Notes: generated from the letters alone by a model not told the origin. A DNA stretch of 64,000 nt from Aquabacterium sp. (GCF_030652515.1 NZ_JAUSAR010000010.1:1-64000); one strand, 5' to 3'. Positions 9,763 to 19,931 are shown, numbered from the stretch's first letter. Translations and numbers: made by a program.

Positions 9763-11022
9763 TCAAAGGCTGGCCACGAACTCACCTACCAGATCAGAGA
9801 ACGCCGAGGGGTTCTCGGCCGCACTGAGGTGCGCGCAACCGCTCAGGGTCACCAATTGCGATCGGGCAATGCCCCGTGCCAGCACCGAGGCCATGTCCAA
9901 GGGCGTATTCTCATCGCGCTCGCCTGCAATGACCAGCGTGGGCACGCGAATCTGGTTCAACCTAGAGGTGGTGTCGATCTCGCAGATGGCGACCGCGCAC
10001 GCGATGTAGCCTTCCGGATCGGTGGCCTCCAGCAGTCGCTGGTGGCGTGCCACGGTGGCGGCGTGCGTCTGCCGGAATGATTCGCTGAAAAAGCGCGCCA
10101 TCGTGTTGGTGCTGACCGCGCCCACGCCGTGGGACTCCACCGTGGCGATGCGCTGCCCGATGGCCGAGCGCCCGGATTCCGGGTAGGCGCTGGTGGTGTT
10201 GGACAGCACCAGTGCTTTGACCTTGTCGGGATGGCGGATGGCCAGTTCCTGGCCAATCATGCCGCCCATCGACAGGCCCACCCAGATCACGGGCTCCTGG
10301 GCCACTTCGTCGATCAGGCGGGCGGCATCGGCGGCCAGTTCGGCCAGGGTCAGCGGGTCACTGGGGATTTGCGAGCGGCCATGGCCTCGGGTATCGGGGC
10401 AGATGACGCGGCAAGTGGCCGCCAAGTCGTTGGCCACGGCGTCCCACATGCTGCTGTCCTGGCCCAGCGCGTGGCTGAGCACCACGGTGTGTGCTGCTTC
10501 ATCGCCATTGCGCGCTTCGCGCACGGTGGCGTGCAATTTGGGGCGGGTGCTGGTGAAAACCGACCTGCCCACGCCCGGGTGCCAGGCTTCGGTGGCGGGG
10601 TGGGGAGGGGGCTCGATGCCCAGCTCCTTCATGATGCCCAGGGCCCGTGCAAAACCGGTGTTGGCTGCGGGCACGCCCGCGTAGATCGAGATCTGGATCA
10701 GGGCCTCGCGCACTTCTTCCACACTCAGGGTGTGGGCGTTGCCGGGGGTCAGCGCACCCCGCAGGTGGATCTCGAACTCATCCCAGCGGCCCAGCGCGCT
10801 GGTCACGGCCAGCACGATGATGCGGCGGGTTTTCCAGTCCAGGCCCGGGCGGCCCCACACGCCGTGCCAGGCGTAATCGGTGATGAAGTGCTGGAACTCG
10901 GCGTTGAACGTGTTGGCCTTGGCCACCGATTTGTCCACCCAGGCGTCGCCCAGTGCAGCCCTGCGGTTGCGCATGCCCCGCTCAAAAGGATGGTCGAAGG
11001 GGTGTTCGAGGGCGGAGGACAT
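9763..11022 (-). CDS. Fusion protein: 4-carboxymuconolactone decarboxylase (PcaC-like, N-terminal) plus 3-oxoadipate enol-lactonase-type alpha/beta hydrolase (PcaD-like, C-terminal)
   Basis: RNRRAALGDAWVDKSVAKANTFNAEFQHFITDYAWHGVWGRPGL is PcaC-like; VLSHALGQDSSMWD...GLSMGGMIGQELA...CAHLSAAENP is PcaD-like. Confidence 0.9.
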   Translation of the reverse strand: MSSALEHPFDHPFERGMRNRRAALGDAWVDKSVAKANTFNAEFQHFITDYAWHGVWGRPGLDWKTRRIIVLAVTSALGRWDEFEIHLRGALTPGNAHTLSVEEVREALIQISIYAGVPAANTGFARALGIMKELGIEPPPHPATEAWHPGVGRSVFTSTRPKLHATVREARNGDEAAHTVVLSHALGQDSSMWDAVANDLAATCRVICPDTRGHGRSQIPSDPLTLAELAADAARLIDEVAQEPVIWVGLSMGGMIGQELAIRHPDKVKALVLSNTTSAYPESGRSAIGQRIATVESHGVGAVSTNTMARFFSESFRQTHAATVARHQRLLEATDPEGYIACAVAICEIDTTSRLNQIRVPTLVIAGERDENTPLDMASVLARGIARSQLVTLSGCAHLSAAENPSAFSDLVGEFVASL

Positions 11023-11164
11023 GGCGGCACATTTCAAAGTTCGGTGCGTGAATTGTGCCGCGCTTGGGCCAGATTTCGCGCCTGATGAAAACCCCTCTGG
11101 TGCATTTGCCGTGCCAGCGCGGTGTGCGAGCCAGTGGTGCGGCAAGTCGTGTATGGTGCGGCCC

Positions 11165-12160
11165 ATGTCTTTTTCTGCCTTGCGCTCATCCTTCGGTCTT
11201 TCGGTCAGCCTGGTGATCGCGTCGATCCTGGCTGGGTGCGCTTCCGGGCCTGGGCCAACGACTTCCCGCTCACCCGCGGTGGGCCGGGATGGTCCGCCAG
11301 CGGTGACCCCGGCAGACCTGGTCAAGGTGCCCGATGCCGAGCCTCGTGTCGAGCCCATCCGCCAGGGCGGGCCTAACAAGCCTTATTCGGTCATGGGCCA
11401 GAGTTACGCACCCATGTCCACGGATGTCCCCTGGAAGCAGCGTGGCCTGACGTCCTGGTATGGCCAGAAATTCCATGGGCGGCGCACGGCCAGTGGCGAG
11501 CTCTTCAGCATCTACGGCATGACCGCGGCTCACCGCACCTTGCCCATCCCCAGTTATGCGCGGGTGCGCCACATCGCGTCGGGCAAGGAAGTGATCGTGC
11601 GGATCAACGACCGGGGGCCTTTTCACTCGGCCCGCGTGCTGGACCTGAGCTACGCGGCCGCCCTGAAGCTGGGCATCGTGGCCATGGGCAGTGCCGAGGT
11701 GGAGCTGGAGCGCCTGACGTTTGACGACATCCGCACCGGCGCTTGGCGGCGCGGCCTGCCAGCCATCGGCCCGGAGCCGGGCCGTGACGATCCCATCGCG
11801 ACTTTGGCGTCGGCGGGCGATTCACTGGCCGAGGCGCCCACCTTGGCCGTGGTGCCCGCCGCACCTGACAACACCGCGCCCTCGCCCGTGGCCGAAGCCT
11901 CTGGTCGTGCCTACACCCCGGCCGCCCGTGGTTTCTGGGTGCAGTTGGCCGCGCTGGGCAGGCGCGAAGGGGTCGACCAATTGCAGCAACGGGTCAGCAC
12001 CGAATTGTCTTCCCTGACGCCGCTGATGGCGGTGTTCAAGGAGGCGGCCTTGTTCCGCCTGCAGGTGGGCCCTTATGAAAGCCGCGAGCAGGCGCAAGGC
12101 GTGGCGCGTTCCGTGCGCGAGGTCCTGGCTTTGAACCCGATGGTGATCGAGCGACGTTGA
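11165..12160 (+). CDS. rlpA: RlpA-like septal ring lytic transglycosylase with SPOR domain (lipoprotein)
   Basis: Lipobox ILAGCASG; GLTSWYGQKFHGRRTASGELF; C-terminal SPOR repeat. Confidence 0.92.
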   Translation: MSFSALRSSFGLSVSLVIASILAGCASGPGPTTSRSPAVGRDGPPAVTPADLVKVPDAEPRVEPIRQGGPNKPYSVMGQSYAPMSTDVPWKQRGLTSWYGQKFHGRRTASGELFSIYGMTAAHRTLPIPSYARVRHIASGKEVIVRINDRGPFHSARVLDLSYAAALKLGIVAMGSAEVELERLTFDDIRTGAWRRGLPAIGPEPGRDDPIATLASAGDSLAEAPTLAVVPAAPDNTAPSPVAEASGRAYTPAARGFWVQLAALGRREGVDQLQQRVSTELSSLTPLMAVFKEAALFRLQVGPYESREQAQGVARSVREVLALNPMVIERR

Positions 12161-13029
12161 TGCCTTACCTTGCGCTGGTGTGCAACGCGATGATCTGGGG
12201 TCTGTCCTGGTGGCCATTGCGGCAACTGCAGGCCATGGGCTTGCACCCGTTGTGGGCCACCTCGATTTTCTTCGTGCTGAGCACCGGTTTGATCATGGCC
12301 TGGCGGCCGTCGGCGCTGGCGGTGCTGCTGCGCTCGCCCGCCTTGTGGTGCCTGGCCATCGCGGCTGGCAGCACCAACGCCGCCTTCAATTGGGGCGTGA
12401 GCATTGGCGAGGTGGTTCGCGTGGTGCTGCTGTTTTACCTGATGCCGGTGTGGGCGGCGCTGCTGGCCTGGCTGACGCTGGGTGAGCGGCCGACCCCGGC
12501 GGCGGCTTGGCGGGTGGCCTTGGCGCTGCTGGGCGCCGTGCTGGTGCTCAAGCCGGCTGACGCGCCCTGGCCGGTGTTTGCGGGGCTGCCCGATGTGCTG
12601 GGCCTGGTGGGCGGATTTGGCTTCGCGGCCAACAACGTGATCCTTCGGCAGCAGGTGCACCAGGACACAGCTGCGCGCGCCCTGGCGATGTTCATGGGCG
12701 GCATCTTGCTGCCGGGTGGCCTGGCGGTGGTTTTGACCAGCCAGGGCGTCATCCCGCCCTTGCCCGCCTTCGACGCACGCTGGTTGTTCGGTGCCTTGGC
12801 CTTGGGCCTGGCCATGTTCTGCGGCAACATGGCCTTGCAATACGGCGCCTCGCGCGTGCCGGTCAACATCAGCTCGGTGGTGATGCTGACCGAAATCGTG
12901 TTCGCGGCGGGCTCGGCCGTGTGGTGGGGCGGTGAGGTGCTCACCCCCGTCGTGATGGCCGGTGGCGGGTTGATCCTGCTGGCCGCCGTGCTGGCCGCCC
13001 GCGAAGGCTCAAGCGCCCACGCGGCCTGA
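12157..13029 (+). CDS. EamA/DMT family transporter
   Basis: ~10 TM drug/metabolite-transporter-like protein, two repeats. Confidence 0.85.
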   Translation: MMPYLALVCNAMIWGLSWWPLRQLQAMGLHPLWATSIFFVLSTGLIMAWRPSALAVLLRSPALWCLAIAAGSTNAAFNWGVSIGEVVRVVLLFYLMPVWAALLAWLTLGERPTPAAAWRVALALLGAVLVLKPADAPWPVFAGLPDVLGLVGGFGFAANNVILRQQVHQDTAARALAMFMGGILLPGGLAVVLTSQGVIPPLPAFDARWLFGALALGLAMFCGNMALQYGASRVPVNISSVVMLTEIVFAAGSAVWWGGEVLTPVVMAGGGLILLAAVLAAREGSSAHAA

Positions 13030-13036
13030 CAGCGCC

Positions 13037-14143
13037 TCAGCCGCGCTGGCGGCGCGAGTGCTCGTGCACCGTGTCCACCAGCACCGACACGTGCTCGGGC
13101 GGCGTGAACTGGCTGATGCCGTGTCCCAGGTTGAAGATGTGGCCGTGGCCAGCACTCGGCACGCCAAAACTGTCCAGCGTTTTGATGACTTCGGCCTGGA
13201 TTTGCTCAGGCTTGGCGAACAGCACGTTGGGGTCGAGGTTGCCCTGCAAGGCCACCCGGTCGCCCACGCGGGCTCTGGCCTGGGCCAGGTTCACGGTCCA
13301 GTCCAGGCCGATGACATCACTGCCTGCGTCGGCGATCTGGTCGATCCACAGGCCGCCGCCTTTGGTGAACACGATGTGCGGGATGCGGAAGCCGTCGTGC
13401 TCTTTCTTCAGTTGCGACAGCACGCGCTTGGTGTAGGCCAGGCTGAACTCCTGGAAGGCGCCATCGGCCAGCACGCCGCCCCACGAGTCGAACACCATCA
13501 CGGCCTGGGCGCCCGCTTCGATCTGGGTGTTGAGGTACAGGGCGACCGCGTCGGCGTTGATGGCCAGGATGCGGTGCATCAGGTCGGGGCGCTGGTACAT
13601 CAGGGTCTTGACCAGGCGGTAGTCGTCCGAGCCGCCACCTTCGACCATGTAGCAAGCCAGCGTCCAGGGGCTGCCCGAGAAACCGATCAGGGGCACGCGG
13701 CCCACACCGTTTTCGTCTGACAGGGCCTTGCGGATGGTGCGCACGGCGTCGAACACGTAGCGCAGCTTGTCCATGTCGGGCACGGCCAGCTTGGCCACGG
13801 CGGCTTCGTCGCGCACCACGTTGGCAAACTTGGGGCCTTCGCCGGCGGCAAAGCTCAGGCCCAGGCCCATGGCGTCGGGCACGGTGAGGATGTCGCTGAA
13901 CAGGATGGCGGCGTCCAGGTCGTAACGGGCCAGGGGTTGCAGCGTGACCTCGCACGCGGCCTCCGGATTGGTGGCCAGGCCCATGAAGCTGCCAGCCTTG
14001 TCGCGCGTGGCGCGGTACTCGGGCAAATACCGGCCCGCCTGTCGCATCAGCCACACGGGGGTGGCGTCGGTGGGCTGGCGCAGGCACGCCCGCAGGAAGC
14101 GGTCATTGGCCAGGGGAGGGAGCTTGGGCTTGGCGGATGTCAT
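13037..14143 (-). CDS. hemE: Uroporphyrinogen decarboxylase
   Basis: [32 protein letters not shown] is the HemE signature. Confidence 0.97.
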   Translation of the reverse strand: MTSAKPKLPPLANDRFLRACLRQPTDATPVWLMRQAGRYLPEYRATRDKAGSFMGLATNPEAACEVTLQPLARYDLDAAILFSDILTVPDAMGLGLSFAAGEGPKFANVVRDEAAVAKLAVPDMDKLRYVFDAVRTIRKALSDENGVGRVPLIGFSGSPWTLACYMVEGGGSDDYRLVKTLMYQRPDLMHRILAINADAVALYLNTQIEAGAQAVMVFDSWGGVLADGAFQEFSLAYTKRVLSQLKKEHDGFRIPHIVFTKGGGLWIDQIADAGSDVIGLDWTVNLAQARARVGDRVALQGNLDPNVLFAKPEQIQAEVIKTLDSFGVPSAGHGHIFNLGHGISQFTPPEHVSVLVDTVHEHSRRQRG

Positions 14144-14260
14144 GGCGGCATTGTAGGCAGTGCCTTCGCCGGGCGGATGTCACATACGCGCGTTAAATGG
14201 GCGTTGGCCTCAGCATTTGTCATAAGGGCGCTGCGAGCCGCCCTCTGGCACGATCTTGGC

Positions 14261-15712
14261 ATGGTCCAAGCAGTTGACGCGATCACCCATGCCCTGAACC
14301 GCACCGAGCACGGCTACGCCGCCATCGATGGTGCGGCCGGGTCCATGGCCCAGCCTTACATGATTCGCCTGAACGCGCCCGTCGCCGAGGCGGATGTGCG
14401 CCGTGCGATGCGGTCCCTGGTCAGCCACCATCCCCGCCTGCGGGGTGTGGTGGCGCCGGGGTTGTATTTTTGCCGTTTGCGCATCCTGCCGGATGACGAA
14501 CTGGTGGACCAGTTGTTCAGCGTTGCCTACCGCGTCGAAGCGCACATCAATGCGCAAGACGCTGCCGCGCTGGAGGCCTACCAGAATCAGATGCTCAACG
14601 AGGTCATGCCGCTGGAGCGCGGCCTGAACGTGCGCATGCGTTTCATGCCGCATGCCTCGCAGCCCGTGATCCTTTTCTGCCTTCACCACCTGTTCGGCGA
14701 TGGGCGCACCTGCATGCAACTGGTGGGCGATCTGCTCAAGCTGCTCAATGGCCAGGCCATCGAGGTGCAGCCGTTGGAAACGCCCTCCATGTTGGGTGCG
14801 GTGGCGCCGGCCCATTGGTGGCAATGGCCGCGGCAAATCTGGCGCTCGCGTCAGCACAAGGTGAACGAGGCTAAGCGCCAGGCAGGCTTGCACATCCAGC
14901 AATTGCCGATGCGGACCACGACGCACTTCTCCGTCAACGCCATGCGCCAGCACCGGGTCAGCGTGGGCTCTGCGGTTTTGCGCCAGGCCGCGCGCAAGCT
15001 GGGGGTGTCGCTCAACACTTTCATGGTGTCGGCCGTGGCCCAGAGTTTCCTGGACCAGGCGCCGGATGATCCTCAGGCCGCCGCCGTGATCCGCATCTCG
15101 GTCGATTTGCGCCGCCACTACCCCGAGTCGCGCCAGTTTGGTCCGCTGTGGGGCAACCACGTGGGCGCCTTCCTGGTCACCGAAGACGATCCGCGCAAGT
15201 CCCTGCCCGACCGGGTGCGCTCGGTGGGCGCGCACGTCAAGGAGGGGCTGGACCGATTTGCGCGCCGCGAGATGTTCTGGGCCTACCTCTTGGAAGAGGC
15301 CATGCCCTTGCTGGGCCGAACCTTGATCGGGCATGTGGCTCACCAGCTCAAGCGCCAGAACAAACTCCCCAAGATCAGTTGCCACTGCACCAGCCTCGGC
15401 GATGTCAGCGGCATCAATCCACCGGGCGCGGCCATCAGGGTCATCGAGTTCCAGCCCATCGTGACCAGCGTGGCCCTGTTGATGGTGATGGTGGAGCTCG
15501 ACGGGGTGTTCTACCTGCCCACCTCGTGGCAGCGTAGCGACAACACGGTGCAAGAGATCGACGCCTGTCTGGCTCGACTGGACCGCACGTTCGAGAGGTT
15601 GGTGCGCGAGGCGGGCATCGATCCCGCTGGGCAGGCGGCCAGCGGCGCGGTGCAGCGCGATGATCCATCGCCGAGCAGGCCGTTGGTGACATGTGATTCG
15701 TTGAACGCCTGA
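14261..15712 (+). CDS. Condensation-domain/WS-DGAT-superfamily acyltransferase-like protein (copy 1, HHLFGDG)
   Basis: HHxxxDG motif (FCLHHLFGDG), GNHVGAFLV, paralogous to the next gene (WWQWPxxxWRSRQHKV). Confidence 0.7.
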   Translation: MVQAVDAITHALNRTEHGYAAIDGAAGSMAQPYMIRLNAPVAEADVRRAMRSLVSHHPRLRGVVAPGLYFCRLRILPDDELVDQLFSVAYRVEAHINAQDAAALEAYQNQMLNEVMPLERGLNVRMRFMPHASQPVILFCLHHLFGDGRTCMQLVGDLLKLLNGQAIEVQPLETPSMLGAVAPAHWWQWPRQIWRSRQHKVNEAKRQAGLHIQQLPMRTTTHFSVNAMRQHRVSVGSAVLRQAARKLGVSLNTFMVSAVAQSFLDQAPDDPQAAAVIRISVDLRRHYPESRQFGPLWGNHVGAFLVTEDDPRKSLPDRVRSVGAHVKEGLDRFARREMFWAYLLEEAMPLLGRTLIGHVAHQLKRQNKLPKISCHCTSLGDVSGINPPGAAIRVIEFQPIVTSVALLMVMVELDGVFYLPTSWQRSDNTVQEIDACLARLDRTFERLVREAGIDPAGQAASGAVQRDDPSPSRPLVTCDSLNA

Positions 15713-15752
15713 TCACCTGTTCGCGGGGGTGGCATCTGGCCGATGTCGGGCC

Positions 15753-17129
15753 ATGATGCGTTTCATGGTCGCCATCACCCACGACATCGTCCCTTTCAAT
15801 CGCACCGAGCATGCCTATGCCGCCCTTGAAGGCCTGGCGGGGACCATGATCCAATGCTACCTGTTGAGGTTGAGTGCGCCGGTGGACACCTCACTGGTCA
15901 AGCGCGTGCTGCGCCAGCTGGTCACGCTTTACCCCAAGCTGCGCGCCGTCATCGAGCCGGGGCTGCACCGCTACCACTTCCGCATCCTGCCGGATGACCT
16001 GGTGGTGGATCAGTTGTTCGAACTGGCCTTCGAAGTGCAAGCGCACATCGAGGTGGATGACCCGGCCGCGCAACTGGCCTGGCATCGCCAATGCCTGCAC
16101 CACGTGGTGCCGCTGGAAAAAGGCATCGGGCTGCGCATGTGGTTTGTGCCGCACGCCCAGCGTCCCGTGCTGATGTTCGGTGTGCCGCACATCTTTGCCG
16201 ATGGGATGACGATGATCCACCTGGTCAAGCAGTTCATCCAGGGGATCAACGGCCTGCCGATGGAGGCCATGCCCATCGAGGCGCCCTCCATGGTGGGCGC
16301 CATCGCTCCCACGCATTGGTGGCAGTGGCCCGCCAAGGTATGGCGTTCGCGGCAACACAAGGTGGCCGAGCACCGGTTGCTGGCCAGCGTCAATGTGCAG
16401 CAACTGCCCCGCCAACCCAGGCCGAACCACGGCACCTCCGGCCTGAGCCAAGGCAGTCTGCCCGTGCCCGCGGCGGATTTGCGCAAAGCAGCTCGCCAAT
16501 TGGGCGTGACCCTCAACACCTTCCTGACGGCGGCCATTGCCCAGACCTTTCTGGAGCAGTCGCCCGATGACCCCAAGGCCGCGGCGGTGATCCGCACCTC
16601 GGTGGACATGCGGCGCTACTACCCCAAGTCGGCAGGACACGGGCCCATGTGGGGCAACCACGTGGGCGCCTTCCTGGTGATCGAGCAGGGGCCGGGCAAG
16701 TCCTTGCAAGAGAGGGTCAAGTCCATCGATGCCAGCATCAAGGAAGGTCAGTCACGCTTTGCCCGCCGTGAGATGTGCTGGACCTATCTGGTCGAAGAGC
16801 TGATGCCGTTGATGGGCCGCACCCTGATCGGCCACGTGGGCGTGACGTTGCGCCGGGCGGACCGCTTCCCCCAGATCAGTGCCCACGCCACCAGCCTGGG
16901 CGATGTCTGTGCCTACTTCAACCCCAAGGATGCGGCGATCCAGGTCGCTCAGTTCTCGGCAGCCGTCAACAGCATCTCGCCGATCATGGGCTTGATCGAG
17001 GCCCACAACGAACTGCTCTGCGCCATGATCTGGCAGGAGTCAGAGACGTCGGCCGATGACGTGGCGGCGTTTCGCCAGCGCCTGGGCGCCACGCTGGCGC
17101 GGATGGTCCAGGAAGCAGCGGGCGGCTGA
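15753..17129 (+). CDS. Condensation-domain/WS-DGAT-superfamily acyltransferase-like protein (copy 2, PHIFADG)
   Basis: Tandem paralogue of the previous gene; PHxxxDG variant retains second His and DG. Confidence 0.7.
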   Translation: MMRFMVAITHDIVPFNRTEHAYAALEGLAGTMIQCYLLRLSAPVDTSLVKRVLRQLVTLYPKLRAVIEPGLHRYHFRILPDDLVVDQLFELAFEVQAHIEVDDPAAQLAWHRQCLHHVVPLEKGIGLRMWFVPHAQRPVLMFGVPHIFADGMTMIHLVKQFIQGINGLPMEAMPIEAPSMVGAIAPTHWWQWPAKVWRSRQHKVAEHRLLASVNVQQLPRQPRPNHGTSGLSQGSLPVPAADLRKAARQLGVTLNTFLTAAIAQTFLEQSPDDPKAAAVIRTSVDMRRYYPKSAGHGPMWGNHVGAFLVIEQGPGKSLQERVKSIDASIKEGQSRFARREMCWTYLVEELMPLMGRTLIGHVGVTLRRADRFPQISAHATSLGDVCAYFNPKDAAIQVAQFSAAVNSISPIMGLIEAHNELLCAMIWQESETSADDVAAFRQRLGATLARMVQEAAGG

Positions 17130-17146
17130 GGCGCCGCCCGACGGTC

Positions 17147-18244
17147 TCAAAGGCGGCCGAGCTCCACGTACAGCGGGCGGTTGTCGATGCCTGGGCGCGG
17201 ATCCTCGCCATAGCTCAGCCAGAAGTGGCTGGAGAACAGCTTCTGGCGCTTGTAGCCGCGTGGCACGTTTTCCAGCGGGTCGCCGTTGGTGATCGCAATC
17301 GCCAGGGCGTCGTACTTCTGGCCCTGGTGGGCCATGATCCAGTCGATCAGGCCCTGCAGCACCGCCGGGTCGTCTTTGGCGACCAGGATGTTGTACAGCG
17401 ACAGGTAGTTCAGCGCGCCGCCGATGGCGGGCAGCTTGAAGCCACCGGTCAGGCCCACGTACAGGTTGTACAGCGGGCGCAGCACCTTGACGATGGGCTT
17501 GAAGCCCACGATGCGCGTCTGCTTGTAGGCCTTCTGGTTCCAGCCGGCCAGGAAGCCGATGATCTCGCCATTGCGCGTGGCCAGGGCAAAGTCGCCGATC
17601 GACAGTCCCGCGTAGTAAGGGTCACCAGCGTGCAGCTTGGTGAAGTCGTACACCGGGTAGCCATTGCGGCGCGGCGCTTCGCGGTCGAAGAACACCTGCA
17701 TGGCGGGCACGTCGGCGGCCGTGGCCGCGCGGATCTGCACGCCAGCGGGGATGCGCGGCGTGATCTTGCGCGTGAAGATGAAGCTGGTCTCGATCGCGTG
17801 GCTGATCCAGTAACGGAACAGCACGCCATCGGCCGAGTTGGCGGCGGCGTCCAGCGGGGCCGTGTTCTCTTTCAGCACGATGCCTTGCAGCAGGTCCTCG
17901 TTGGATCGGAACTTCTTTTGCTCCACGAACAGGTTCGAAGCAATGCCGCGGCGGCGGTAGAACGGGTCCACGCGGGTGTCGCCCGAGTAGTACACGCGGC
18001 GCTTTTGACCACTGATGAACAGCTCGCGGCCCGAGATCACGGTCAGGCCCGCCAACACCTCGGGGCGCTCATCGTCATCGGCCACAGTCAGCACGAACTC
18101 GTCACCGATCACCTTGGCGCCAACAAAGAAGTCCGGCGCGCGCTGGAAGCACATCTGCGCCACGCCCGGCATCGTGATCTTGGTGATCAGGTCCTGCATC
18201 TTGGCGTTGTCGGCGGGTGTGCCCAGTCTTACGGTGATGGCCAT
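17147..18244 (-). CDS. GNAT-family N-acyltransferase-like protein with two GNAT-like halves
   Basis: N-half RVYYSGDTRVDPFYRRRGIASNLF (GNAT motif A-like); second half begins VQIRAATAADVPAM. Confidence 0.65.
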   Translation of the reverse strand: MAITVRLGTPADNAKMQDLITKITMPGVAQMCFQRAPDFFVGAKVIGDEFVLTVADDDERPEVLAGLTVISGRELFISGQKRRVYYSGDTRVDPFYRRRGIASNLFVEQKKFRSNEDLLQGIVLKENTAPLDAAANSADGVLFRYWISHAIETSFIFTRKITPRIPAGVQIRAATAADVPAMQVFFDREAPRRNGYPVYDFTKLHAGDPYYAGLSIGDFALATRNGEIIGFLAGWNQKAYKQTRIVGFKPIVKVLRPLYNLYVGLTGGFKLPAIGGALNYLSLYNILVAKDDPAVLQGLIDWIMAHQGQKYDALAIAITNGDPLENVPRGYKRQKLFSSHFWLSYGEDPRPGIDNRPLYVELGRL

Positions 18245-18295
18245 GGTCGGTGAAAGTGGTTGTTCGTGTGGAGGCGATTCTGAAGCAATCGAGGG

Positions 18296-19930
18296 TCAGG
18301 CGGCGACGGCGTCCAGCACATCGCGCAGCACGGCCGGTACTTCCCCACGCCAGTGGCGCAAAGGTTCGATCTTGATGTTGCCCTCGATCATGCCGCGCAG
18401 GCGGCACTGGTCCAGGTAGATCTCGCGCATGTGGGGCAGGGCGATGCACGCAGCGGGTTGCAACTGGCCCAGCTCGCGGGCCAGCTTGTAGTGGAAGTTG
18501 CCCAACAAGGCCTTCTCCAACTGGGCCGACAGCGCCTGCTGCAAAGTTGTGCGGTTCACCTCGGGGGCGCATTCCACCAGCAGCACATAGCCGGGGGATT
18601 GGTGGGTGCTGTGGTCCAGCGCCAGCAAGGTCACGGGCAAGGCGTTGTCCAGCGGCAGGCTGTCCTGCACCTGCTGTGCGGTGGTGGCGCTGATCTTTTC
18701 GCCCACCAGGTCCACGCCATCATTGCGGCCCAGGAAGGTGAAGCAAGGCACCTGGCCCAGGTGGCCATCCACGCGGATCACGTCGCTCATCTTGTAGCGC
18801 GCAAAGCCGCTGCCGGTGGTCATGATCGGGATCACGTCCTGGCCTTCGCGCAACTGCCAGGGCGCCAACACCCGGCCATCCTGTGCATCCTGGAACTCGT
18901 AGAAGTGGCTCAGGTAGGACAGCGGATAACGGCCTTGAAACGGGAAGGTCACCACGCCTTCGGTGGCCCACAAGCCCTTGCCCTGGAAGTTGGCGTGCGG
19001 CATCAGCGACTTGAGCTTCTGTGCCCAAGGCGCCGCAGCGGCTGTGTCCCAAGCGCTCAGCACGGCCAGCTGAGGCCACAGCTTGGCGAAGAACTCGGCG
19101 TTCATCGCGCCATTCCACTCGCGCAGTAATTGCGCGGCGCGTGGCGATTGAGGGCAGGGCAGCCCGGCCATGTGCGAGGTGCGACTACCCCAGTGGCCGC
19201 GCGACAAGGCTTCGGCCAGCTCTTCGCGCCAGCGGCCCATCTGCTCCAGCAGGCCCAGGCCAAACGTGGGGCTCCACACCGAGATGAAGCCCAGCGCCTC
19301 GTCGGCCACCAGGTAAGCCAGCGTGGCGAACAGCGAATCGTCCGACGTTTCGGCCAGTGCGATCTCTTGCGGTGCTGCCTGCGTCAGGTACGCCAGCAGG
19401 CGCTTGCCCCAGGACAACATCTTCATGTCGTCGTTGATGTCACCGGCGGTCTGGCCGCGCATGTCGGTCGGAATCCACGACAGCGACCAATAGTGCGTGC
19501 CATTGGCCTGCCCGGGGAACTGGCGGTACAGATCACCCACCCACGCCGTGATCACCTGGTCCAGCTCGTCCAGGAACATCTTGGTGTACGGGATCCACTT
19601 CACCGCCGAGGTCGAGCCACTGGTGGGCTGGTAGCGCATCACCGGCGAATCGATCAGCAGGTTCTGTTTGCGCTCGCGCTGCTGCAGCAGCAACTCCGCG
19701 TAGTCGCTGTAGGCAGTGACGGGTTGCTGGCGCGCGAACTCTTCCCACGACCAATCCGCGCGGATGCCTCGGCGTTGTCCTTCGGGGGAATTGGAGGCAG
19801 CGGACAACCAACGCGACAACCTGGCGCGCTGGATCGATTCCAGTTCGCCAAGATGCCGTTCAAAACGGCGCCGGCCCGGGGCGACCAGCAGTTTGAGAAG
19901 GTGGTGTCCTAGGGTATGACTGGCCCCCAT
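18296..19930 (-). CDS. GH3 family acyl-adenylate (acid-amido synthetase-like) protein
   Basis: YQPTSGSTSAVKWIPYTKMFLDEL, LWATEGVVTFPF, GSGFARYKMSDVIRV, FLGRNDGVDLVGEKIS match the GH3 family layout. Confidence 0.8.
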   Translation of the reverse strand: MGASHTLGHHLLKLLVAPGRRRFERHLGELESIQRARLSRWLSAASNSPEGQRRGIRADWSWEEFARQQPVTAYSDYAELLLQQRERKQNLLIDSPVMRYQPTSGSTSAVKWIPYTKMFLDELDQVITAWVGDLYRQFPGQANGTHYWSLSWIPTDMRGQTAGDINDDMKMLSWGKRLLAYLTQAAPQEIALAETSDDSLFATLAYLVADEALGFISVWSPTFGLGLLEQMGRWREELAEALSRGHWGSRTSHMAGLPCPQSPRAAQLLREWNGAMNAEFFAKLWPQLAVLSAWDTAAAAPWAQKLKSLMPHANFQGKGLWATEGVVTFPFQGRYPLSYLSHFYEFQDAQDGRVLAPWQLREGQDVIPIMTTGSGFARYKMSDVIRVDGHLGQVPCFTFLGRNDGVDLVGEKISATTAQQVQDSLPLDNALPVTLLALDHSTHQSPGYVLLVECAPEVNRTTLQQALSAQLEKALLGNFHYKLARELGQLQPAACIALPHMREIYLDQCRLRGMIEGNIKIEPLRHWRGEVPAVLRDVLDAVAA

Positions 19931-19931
19931 G

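Noticed and set aside
14261-17129. Interpretation of the HHxxxDG proteins as a non-ribosomal peptide synthetase
   Set aside because: No adenylation or carrier-protein modules are present; they are stand-alone acyltransferase-like proteins
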